Part shown: one piece after another, positions 45,100 to 64,000 of the stretch
How positions within the stretch are numbered: position 1 is the first letter of the stretch
How the letters are laid out: each line of letters opens with the position of its first letter
Assembly (NCBI GenBank): GCA_948474755.1
Contig: CAOLHI010001237.1
Span: 62,001-126,000, forward strand
Origin: Ctenosaura bakeri
Lineage: Eukaryota; Chordata; Lepidosauria; Squamata; Iguanidae
DNA: 64,000 bases
Direction: 5' to 3'
Program-made: the position numbers and the translations under genes
The notes under the pieces: model-generated
What the model saw: only the letters and a program-made list of their open reading frames with translations
Database searches by the model: none
Told to the model about the DNA's origin: nothing

Positions 45100-48000
45100 T
45101 GTTCAATACTCAGCTCTGTTATGAAAGCCCTCCAAAAGGGTGTTACTTTCGCTACAGTGATGGGCCTCTGCTACCAGATGGGCGTTCGAGTCCTTATTAG
45201 CATCATGGCCAAATGTTAAGAGCTGCCCAATGGCATGAAAGTGTTCATTTGTATTATTGACCTTATTGGATACTTTTTGCATTGACTTTGCAGTTTGAAG
45301 CTGGGAAAATATAAGAAAGATGACAACAGACTGGGGGAGTGAATTTGTCTCTGTTTTTAACCTGCTTGCACAATTATCATGGCTACTGTGGAGGATATGG
45401 ATCACTGGCACTCTCTGATTTTCTTTGTTTGCGTCTGACTAAACAACTCTTGCCATTCTATCCCCTATCATCCTCAGCCTGGGGGAGGGTGCACCCAGCC
45501 CAGGCTTCTGATCTATCAAGCAGTGAGGAATTTGATTGTCAGCCAGGGTTGTTTAAGCCATGCACAATTATTAGAATGACATATATTATGATAGATGATA
45601 CATATCTCTCCGTATTATTATGTCTTTTCCTTTTAATTTTATATTAATTTTATGTTTTTATGTAGCCTCTGCAGAAGACCATTTTGAAATATATAGGCCA
45701 AAATACATTGGCCCTTTTCCCCCAAAATAAAACAGCCGTCCATTGAACACTTGGAGACATGTCTCTTTTTCCCTTTGTTTCACACAGACCACAACCTATG
45801 CTTTTGACTTCCTAATTGGGTGACCAGATGCAAAACAGGTTATGGCTTATCCTAGAAAGCAGTTAAGCTAGAAATGTTCTATGGAAAGACACAACTTAAT
45901 CAAATTTACTATTACCTCAGTTAGGTTAGAATTCCAGCATTAATTTAATTCCAGAATTATTAATTGATGCATTCATGTATTGCCTCCCAACACAACAAGG
46001 ACCCCTGGGACAATGTACAACGGATTAAAAAAACATTTAGAACATTAAATGCATGAATAAAACCTATTTAATACTTTTTAAAACAGATGAAAAACATCCC
46101 TTAAAAATAATATAAAACTTAAATTATGTCATATGACTATAAGCAGTAAGCACCAAGGAAGTCAGACTCTAGTAGGGCTAAGCCATCACAGGAGAGGCAG
46201 GTCAGTCCAGGTCATGCATACACTGTAGAGAAGGTTATCCAAGAATAAGGAGGCATTTAGCAGTGAGATATTCGAAAGTGAGTCACTGAAGGCAAGCAGT
46301 CACAAACTGCAAACCCAAAGAAGGAGAAAGCCAAGACATGTCACTTAACAGCTGGTCCAAGGGGTCAGGGATCCACGATATCTGAAAGCACATGAGAGTG
46401 TTCATCAATTTGTTGAAGTTGCCTCCAACGAGAATTCCGTTTTGATGCTGGGAAATGTACAGCTCCTTGTCTGGCTGATGGCTTGATATCTCATTTCAAT
46501 CCATTCCATGAGGTGTGTGCTCCTCCTCTAATCTCATGTTGCTTTGCAAATGAAGGAAGCCTTTTCTTAGCATCTAGCCCTTTCCACGCCCTATCTTTTT
46601 GCAATGTCATCTGGTGGAGATTCTGGCAGTAGCTCTGCTGGGAGGGGAGCATGACAGGAGCGCTCCTGCTGCACTGACTGGCTTCCTGTGGAAGGGAACA
46701 CAATGGCCATGCCTCTTCCTTCTGCAGTGCAACCAGGTACTTTCCCAGGCTGTGCTGGAGCAGGAAGTGTGGCCATTGTGCTTCTGCAGCTTCCTCAGGA
46801 CAGGTAAGTGTGGGATGGTGGTGCAATCGTGTGTCATTGATGTGCAAAACCCATCAATGATTTAATCCATGATCGCAGGATGGGAGAAGAATGGGGCCAT
46901 GACAACATCATGCAGAAGTGTTGTCACAGTCCCATCCTTCTCCTGCCCTCATTATGGAATGAGAGGTTGCTGCAGAAAGGGCCCCATCTGCTGAACAGGG
47001 GCTCATTGTCTAGAAAGTCTGCATTGCCTGGGTGATTCTAGTGAACAAACAGCTTCTGGAACCAGAGGATCCTTCAGCCCTGAATCCTCTGTTTCTTCAG
47101 GGTGTGTTATGCCAAGTTATGGGAGGAGAGAGTGAATGTGGGGTGCTGTCCTGCCCTCGTTGATCACAACTTGCAATCACCTCCCGCATACACCTGAACA
47201 ACCTGTTTGTGGCAACCTTCCTCACAGCACCTACCTTTCTTCCTTGTCTGAGCCCTTCCTTGGGAAAAAGAAGTTGGCAAGTCCCACAGTCTACCTGGGA
47301 ACCAGGGTCTCATCAATGGGGCCCAGAGTCTATGTGAAGTCAAAGATTTTATGGCCTGCATCCCTCATTCTGCGCTGAGAAACACCTTCCACTTTTCTCC
47401 AACAGTCCCCACTTCTCTGCCTCCCCATCTTCTCTTTGTGTCAAAAAGTCCCCGCAACTGTCTGGTGAAGGAATTGCACAGCCTGCGCCCACAATGGCAG
47501 GAAGTGTTGGAGACAAGTTTCATTGGTGAATGAAATGGTCTCTTCAATGGTCTCTTGAAGAGTGACTCTTCCAATTAAGAGTTTGTGCAGTGCTTTCTTT
47601 CTGAGTGACAAAGAATTGGAGATTCTTGGAGCAGTGTAAAAGGTAGAGGAAAGCAGAAACCTTTGAAACCAGACAAAGCAAAGTCACTTGAAGGGGACAT
47701 AAGAACTGTGATTATTTTAAGGTTGCTGGGGAAAATGCTCAGAAATGAGCATGCCACCTCTTGCATTGTCTACCCCATTGCATTCTTTATCACATCCCCT
47801 ACCTTTGCAGTCTAGCATGGGAGTCTCACACTGAGGAATAGACAGATGGTGATGCTTTGCAGAAGCATATCTGGCTTACCAAGCAGAGGAGAGGATACAT
47901 TCGCAAGGGAAAGAGAGAGAAAGACAAAGGTAAACATTAGCAAAATAGAAGCCACCTGTCACAGGACAGATTCCTCTGGCAGCTAATGAGCAGAAGCGGC

Positions 48001-48240
48001 ACAAGAACAAAACCAATGGAGCAGAAAATGAGACATTAACATTAGCAGAAGAACGTGAATGAATAGGAGGCAATCCTCAGACTCTGCCCAAGTCATTTTG
48101 AACAGGAAGAATCAGAGAACCAGGCAGGAATGAAAGCTTTAGCGATGGTTAACAATCTAAAAATTAGGGAATTGAAAGAAAAAAATACACAATAAAGATA
48201 ATTCCTAGTTTAAAGAAAACTCAGCGCTAAATGACGTGTT
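45100..48240. other. Intergenic stretch, no gene recognised
   Basis: Several short open frames (the longest about 118 codons, minus strand, near 46.5-46.85 kb) but no family motif, splice pattern or conserved start context. A LINE-tail-like piece lies near 45955-46060. Confidence 0.35.
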
Positions 48241-48245
48241 TATTG

Positions 48246-48440
48246 ATAGAATCACAGCATCATAGTTGGAAGATGGTGCATAGGTCACTGAGTCCAACCC
48301 CCTGCTTAATGCAGAAAATCCAGTTACAGCATCCCAAGAGCTAACTGTCTAGCCTCTTTTTGAAGAGAAAGAGAGAGAAAGAAACTCCATTTACATCTCC
48401 TGGGCAGAGGAGGATTAAAGGAGGCATATAGTGTACTTGA
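48246..48440 (-). mobile_element. CR1-like LINE 3' fragment
   Basis: ATAGAATCACAGCATCATAG, GGTCACTGAGTCCAACCCCC and CTGTCTAGCCTCTTTTTGAA; same family as 24210-24500. Confidence 0.55.
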
Positions 48441-48802
48441 TTTAACAGAGAGATGCAGCAGTAAAAACTTAACATGTAAATAAAAACTGGAGAGACAAGA
48501 AGAAAGACCTACAACAAACATGCATGTAGAGAATACAGAATCCATAAAGAGCTAGAACATCCTTGCAAAGTTAGGTTGTATGACTATTTCTCACTGCACA
48601 CAGACCGGTACTGTAGAGTGCTATACTACTGTGAGAGGAATAATCTGGACTTCTACCTAAAACAGTAGAAATTCAGGACAAAGAAAGAAACCTAGTCTAT
48701 AATCAGGTAGCTTGTGAATGCATTCATATATTTAAATGAAATCAAGCCACCTATTATTCAATATGATCTCAAACCACCTAATACCTTCTGGGTATATGGT
48801 GA

Positions 48803-49256
48803 CCATGGTGCAGTGGTTTGACTGTTGGACTATGGGCCTTTCCGCACTACACTGTTACAGTAATATTATTCCACTTTCAACATCCTATGGAATCCTGGAG
48901 TTTGTAGTTTAGGGAGGGGCGTTTAGAATTCTCAGCCAAAGAGCTCTTTGGCCTCAGTAAACTACAAACCCCAGAATTCCATAGGATGTTGAAAATGGAA
49001 TAATAGTGCTATAACAGTGTAGTGCGGAAATGGCCCACAACAGTGTAATGTGGAAAGGCCCTATAACTCTGGAGGCCAGGGTTCAAATCTTGCTCTGCCA
49101 TGGAAACCTGCTGGGTGATCTTGGGCAAGTCACATCCTGGCAGCCTCAGAGAAAGGCAAAGGCAAATCCTTTGCGAACAAATCTTGCCAAGAAAACTCAT
49201 GATAAGTTCACCTTTGGGTTGTCATAAGTCAGAAACAATTTGAAGGTACACAACAG
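48803..49256 (+). mobile_element. tRNA-derived SINE interrupted by a foldback MITE
   Basis: The head GTGCAGTGGTTTGACTGTTG breaks off at 48833 and resumes at 49062 with AACTCTGGAGGCCAGGGTTC, then the normal body to AATTTGAAGGTACACAACAG. Confidence 0.85.
48834..49061. mobile_element. Palindromic foldback MITE, copy 8 (nested in SINE)
   Basis: GGGCCTTTCCGCACTACACT to AATGTGGAAAGGCCC, flanked by TAT on both sides. The right arm carries an extra terminal repeat (CACAACAGTGTAATGTGG). Confidence 0.88.
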
Positions 49257-49710
49257 CATTATGGGGAAGCATATGATGAGATTAAGATAACTGACTTTGG
49301 CCCGTCAAAGATCATGGGCCATGACAGTTACAATTCAGTTGCTGGCACAGAGCTTATATCTCAGGGGCCTGATGTTTATCTTGGTATTTATTATCCAATT
49401 AAAGCTTCTCCCAATGAAACATGTGGCTGGTGACTCTAACAGAAGGATATAGCTGCAAGAATAACAAGATTTACACGAGACAGGGTAAAGAGTTTCAAAT
49501 TTCCACCCTTAGGAGATAAGAGCAAAACATATTCTAGCCATAGTTGTAACTTAGTATAACTGGAATCTTTTGTTAGCGGGTTCAAAAGAAACCTATTCAA
49601 GGGACACTAGTTGAGAGGACAAAAAACATCAGAATCTTGACTACATTTACTTGGGTTTAAGGATGTATCTTATGAAGAACAGGGACAAGTTAATAATATG
49701 ATTGGTTATT

Positions 49711-49922
49711 AGCAAGAGAGACAGCGTAGTGTAATGGTTTGAGTATTGGATTATGACCCAGGAGACCAGGGTTTGCTTCTCTACTCTGTCATGGGAATCT
49801 ACTCATTGACCTTGGGTGTGTCACACAATCTCAACCCCAGAAAACCTCATGAGAGGTTTGCCTTAGGGTCACCATCAGTTGGAAACAACTTGAAGGTACA
49901 CAACAACAACAACAACAACAAC
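49711..49922 (+). mobile_element. tRNA-derived SINE, full length
   Basis: Head GAGACAGCGTAGTGTAATGG, B-box-like region, ..CCTTGGGTGTGTCACACAAT.., GGTTTGCCTTAGGGTCACCA and a clean (CAA)n tail at about 49900-49922. Confidence 0.85.
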
Positions 49923-50373
49923 GTGATTCTAAAAAATGTCAAAAAGCTAGGGGTATCAAGCATTTGATGTTCTTAAAGGCACGCCATTTCAATGCAGTCA
50001 AAATCTTATAGGAAGGCTCAGCTAGAATGGAGATATATGTCTTTCATATATGTCTTTCCTTGCAGGAAATCTGTGCCTCAGTCTGCTGTTAGATCTGACC
50101 GGTATGCTGCATAGAAATATATTCTTGTTATACTCATGTCATTAATATACTTACATAAGGAATATATTCCTGGGATAATTCCACTGAAAGTTATTGTTTG
50201 TAGTTATAGTACTATTGCTTATACAGTAATACTTATAGCTTTTATCTTTTACCAGTTGCATATTCTCATTTTTTAAAAAGTTTTTAGAAATAAAGGAACA
50301 ATATAACTCTGGCTTAGAAGTTGTCCTTGATTGTTGTTAAGTTGTGTGTAGCATGTATTCATGACTGACTCTT

Positions 50374-50540
50374 GGCCCATTTCCGCACTACACTCTTATT
50401 GCACAATTATTCCCCTTTCAACATCCTATGGAATCCTGGGGTTTGCCGCCTGGCCCCTCCTGAAACAGTAAACCCCAGGATTCCATAGGATGTTGAAAGT
50501 GGAATAATTGCGCTTATAAGAGTGTAGTGTGGAAATGGCC
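50374..50540. mobile_element. Palindromic foldback MITE, copy 9
   Basis: GGCCCATTTCCGCACTACAC to TAGTGTGGAAATGGCC. Arms are highly matched except near the shortened centre GCCGCCTGGCCCC. Confidence 0.85.
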
Positions 50541-50819
50541 TTGGTCAAGATGGACCAGTGTGTGCAGCTCACCATTCAGTCTCAGGCTGACAGCATGCTT
50601 TCCTTAGAACATTGCACTAAAGCCATAATCTGCAACATACCTAAGTGTTTTGCAGTTGGAAAAGTTCCACCAAATATGTTAAATAAACTTGATGTCTAGT
50701 CAGTAGGGGTAAACCTTTAGCAGTGTCCCTATGGCAGAGTGCCTTTTGGCTACCTACCACTAATCTCAGCAGGATGTTCTGCAGGAGAATGCAATCCTTA
50801 AAGGTACAGAGGTGTAATC

Positions 50820-51160
50820 ATTACTTTGAACTGCCCTCATTTGTCAGGGACAGGCAAAATTCATCTGTAGTTCCACCTTTTAAGCCGCCTTTAAAATATC
50901 TTGGTTTCTCTCTATTCTTCTTACTTTCCACCTTGTAATCAGATTCTTCAACTGCTGCACATTGAGTTCAAGGTGCAAAAGTACTTTGCACTCCGTTAGC
51001 TCTGTGGGAATGGTGGGTGAGAGGAGAGGGTAGAACCATGCCCTTCCCAGTATGCTCGGGCAAAAGCTCACTGCTGCAGCCTCTCTTAGCTTGTGTGTTC
51101 CTTCTCATTAATGCTGTCTTGACCGCACTCAGATATTGCTTGGACACATGTGTCAGTTTT
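50820..51160. repeat. Unclassified dispersed repeat, copy A
   Basis: Shares TTTAAAATATCTTGGTTTCTCT, ..GTTCAAGGTGCAAA.. and the ATGCCCTTCCCAGTATGCTC region in order with 63030-63370. Not classified. Confidence 0.45.
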
Positions 51161-51209
51161 CAGCTAGGGAATATTGGAGATTATAGGTGCGGTTTCTTCC
51201 AAAGCCAGA

Positions 51210-53130
51210 GGTACCGGTAACACCTGAAACAAAAGCATTTATAAGATGTTTTGCCTGGATTACCAGCAGGAAAAACAGATAGATGTCCAGCAGTTGGCCT
51301 ATAACCCCTATTTGTTTCCTCACATCTGCAAAGCTCTAAAACAAACAGCCCAGCTGGGGTTGCTGTCACTTCAGCCTCTGGATCCTCTAATAATAGCTCT
51401 TCAACCTGAGCAGGAACAATATAAGCCAGACACAAACACAGACATAAATGTACACACATAAAGAAACCAAGAAAGCCAGATATGCTTTGGGTTGCATCCT
51501 TGAGATTGGCAAGAATTCAGAGTGATCTCCAGAAACTTTGTATCAGTTTCTTCATTTTTCTCTTGCATTCTTATCGTATCTATAAAACAAAGCATGATCA
51601 ATTTTCAAGAAGGAACTACAGCTTCTTAAGACAAGCTAAGCGGGTGAAGAGGAGAAGGTTGGTTCACTGAGAAGGCACTAATCGCTTTGGCCAGTGGAGG
51701 GAAAAGACAGTGTAATGTATTGTGAACTTCCAAATACTACCAACTCAGAGGTGCAGTTCTATGACATAGGGTGCACTGAACTTAGCGTGCTGTCAATATT
51801 CAAAAATATGTTCTTTTCATTTATGTAACATTTAAGCAACATCACAGCAGAGTGAAAGGGAAAAGAACGTATAGAGCTCAGTGCTGTGAAGTTCCACTGA
51901 GGGACCGGCATAAGATTATTCTGTCCTTCCAAGATTCTTCTTCTAAGATTCTTTGGTTCTTCATTAAGGGAACCAGGTGCCTTGCCTGTAGCTATCCCAA
52001 ATAATTTCAGCTTTAAAGTAGCCATTTTTACTAGTTTTCTGGTTATAAGGTGAACTATCTAGTAGGCCAATGAAGCACTTAAGCTAGTAGTTATTAATTA
52101 AATAAGTCACTATGATAAAGAGCCAACTGATTTCACATTTCCTACTTCTGTTTTTAAAACAGTTTCTTATGTTTGTTAGTCCCTTGAACTAGAGATCTAT
52201 TTAGGTCATAAGGTTCAAAGCACTGCCAACAAATGGAGTATAAGAATCTTTGTTTATTTTTTGTTCATAATTGGAGCATGGTTTTAAATTCAAGGTTAAA
52301 GAATTTTAAATGGACAAGTAGTAAAGGCAGTTTGGAGGGAACTGGTCTGTCTATCTGGATGGTTGGTTTTCCTGGGCTGTACCAGGCAGTATGCAGAAAC
52401 TTCTCATTTGTCCAAGGGAATTTAATTTTAAAGCTCTTAACACTGGGATTTTTGCTGAGATCTATGTGGGAAACTGTAAGCTATAGAAAGAAGATGAGGT
52501 TGTGAGTGATAGAGAAAAGGAAAGCTACATTCTGTAATGGTTTTAGTGCAGGCTTTCAAGTAACTGTGGCAATTTCATCTAAATGTATTCATTTCCCTCC
52601 TTTCTAACATGAAAATGATTGAATTAGAATTTTTAATTTATTAATAAGTAAATGCACTAATCCTTTCCTATTAACTTTCCTATCTCTGAGTTTGTCATTT
52701 AAGCCTGGGGAGCTCCTGTGGTCAAAAGTACATAGTGCTTATTCACAGTTGACCTTTGGTTAAACATTGCTTGCTGATATCCTGTTCTCTGATAGGAGCC
52801 TGTTTGATGTATTGACATTTTCAAGAGACATGTTTATTGGCGATGTGAGCATGTGCTTTCTTAGTGGGCTCCAGAATCTCTACACAACCATTAGAAGCCT
52901 GAAGAACCCAGTTCTTTTCTAGGTCCAGCTATCACAGCTGAAGATGACTGTGGAGTACAAAGTTAGCACAGGGGTGCTTGTGCAGCCCTATCCCAAACAC
53001 CATGTGATTAGCATAGTTAGTAAGTAATTTTCATACTATCAAAATAGATCACCCATAGACTGAAGGAATCGAATATGGCGACTCCACAGGTTACGTACAT
53101 TTTCATCAAAAAAGTAACAGAAAAATAATG
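51210..53130. other. Intergenic stretch, nothing recognised
   Basis: No gene, splice pattern or clear repeat identified. Confidence 0.35.
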
Positions 53131-53139
53131 GGAACAGAG

Positions 53140-53270
53140 TTAGTAGTTCCTTGTTTTCATCAGCGTTTTTTAGCACCAAGTTGTTTTTAACCTGTGTTTT
53201 TACCCTTTTCTGCATCCCCTTTTTACCTGTGCTGGTCTATGACTGTAATAAAGATTCTATTCTATTCTAT
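53140..53270 (+). mobile_element. LINE 3' end with ATTCT-type tail
   Basis: TGGTCTATGACTGTAATAAA then three ATTCT units, a CR1/L2-type 3' terminus. It abuts a minus-strand SINE fragment (53271-53350). Confidence 0.55.
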
Positions 53271-53350
53271 TCATTGCCAAGTGGAAATTTGAACACTGAT
53301 CTTCAGTGTTGTTGTCCAACACTCAAATTACTACACCATGCTGGCTCTGT
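53271..53350 (-). mobile_element. tRNA-derived SINE head fragment
   Basis: Ends ACTACACCATGCTGGCTCTG, the reverse complement of the SINE head. The body and tail are absent. Confidence 0.55.
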
Positions 53351-54013
53351 AACAGGATGCATTACTTTAAAAATATAACTTCCCAAAGTTTTGTTTTAAC
53401 ATATTGAGATACTCTTTTTAATTAAGGACAAGAAAAATTAAGAATATTATTTGCATTCCTACCTGGAGTGCCCTCTGGGTGTTTTGGACTGCAAATCCCA
53501 TCACAACCAGCCAGCACAACCAAGGGCTATAGTTGGTGGGGATGATGGGAGTTGCAGCCCAACACCCTGTCTGATTTCAGAAAGTTCTATTGTGCGATTA
53601 AACCAAAACCAAAGGTTTCTGACACAAGCTGCTGCTATACAATACATCTACTGATATATCCCTGACCAACTGGTTTACATGTCAATCCCTCTGTATACTG
53701 ACTGACCTCAGAGAAAAGTACTGGCGGAATTCCCCAGCAGTTCTGTTTGATAAATCCCAGTCAAGGCCAACTGTCACTCTATTCTCCCTGAACATAAAAA
53801 CAGAAAGCTGATCTAATTCCTGCTTAGTTAAAAAAAAGAAATTAGCAAGAAAGATTAAGAGAAAAAGGAAGAAATCTGGGCTGTCTCTAGAGGGGTCTGA
53901 AGCCATTGGCCAGGGCCAGAAACTGCTACCAGAGGTAAGAAGAGAGGCATTGGTTGCTTGGAGAAGGGCATGAGACTCTTGTCCCACTACCCTTTTCTCT
54001 GTCATACCAGGTG

Positions 54014-63663
<9,650 letters not shown>

Positions 63664-64000
63664 GTGAGAACCAAAAAGGTACATCTGACAGGAGAGGGTG
63701 GTTTGTGGTATTGCTTTGGCAACAACAGATATCAGGAGTGCCTAGAACTCTGTACCTTCAGAAGAAATCTGATCTGCTCCTTTTAGTACATCATCATGTT
63801 TAGACTTTGAAAAGAGCACCTAGGGGATCCTTGTAACAGTAGCCGGCCCTGAGGAATCCATCAGAGCCAAGAGATTTGAATAACTCTGTGGAAATCAGCC
63901 CTAATCACCTTGTGATGTTCTTCACAAAGGACAGGCAGCAGCCTGACAGGGTGTGGGGAGATGGACAACAAACAAGAGAATGTTCTGAATGTTTAATCTC

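Noticed and set aside
46491..46865. Overlapping open frames on both strands near 46.5-46.9 kb
   Set aside because: Four frames are open at once, a sign of composition rather than coding, and none matches a known family.
63664..64000. Search for the SULT-B last exon
   Set aside because: No acceptor followed by a GxxGDWK-type frame is present, so the exon is taken to lie outside the window.

Overview
The window is vertebrate nuclear DNA, most probably from a lizard or another squamate reptile. The evidence is intron-rich genes with GT-AG splice sites, a CpG-island promoter, and a dense mixed repeat load: tRNA-derived SINEs with ACA-rich tails, a 5S-rRNA-derived SINE, CR1-like LINEs, L1 pieces, hAT and Tigger-like elements, and foldback MITEs. 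The taxon call is an inference from repeat style; the genes are called from splice-joined translations.

Three protein-coding genes are present. (1) On the minus strand, 26576 down to 11146, lies a class I phosphatidylinositol transfer protein (PITPNA/PITPNB type). Ten core exons are clear, including an 8-nt microexon; a proposed eleventh exon gives an unusual 71-residue C-terminus. Its CpG-island promoter lies at about 26.4-26.95 kb. (2) On the plus strand, 30941-44061, lies a complete seven-exon cytosolic sulfotransferase of the SULT1 type (308 aa, here SULT-A). (3) On the plus strand, 54014 to beyond the window, lies a second, clearly diverged SULT1-type gene (SULT-B). Its first six coding exons are present (265 codons) and the last lies past base 64000. 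One SULT-B intron uses a GC-AG boundary.

Layout: 1-9 kb is repeat-rich intergenic DNA (a decayed CR1-like LINE, nested Tigger-like elements, a 42-bp minisatellite). 9.4-26.6 kb is the PITP gene and its probable 3' UTR. 26.6-30.9 kb is the divergent PITP/SULT-A intergenic space, with two internal MITE insertions. 30.9-44.7 kb is SULT-A. 44.7-54 kb is intergenic repeats with no recognised gene. 54-64 kb is SULT-B.

The PITP moves phosphatidylinositol and phosphatidylcholine between membranes. The SULTs transfer sulfonate from PAPS to small hydroxylated or amine substrates in the cytosol. Their adjacency shows no obvious shared pathway. No bacterial-type system, CRISPR array or intact virus was seen. 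The most unusual material is a family of nine near-palindromic foldback elements (two flank the PITP first exon), several nested-transposon archives, and the atypical PITP tail.
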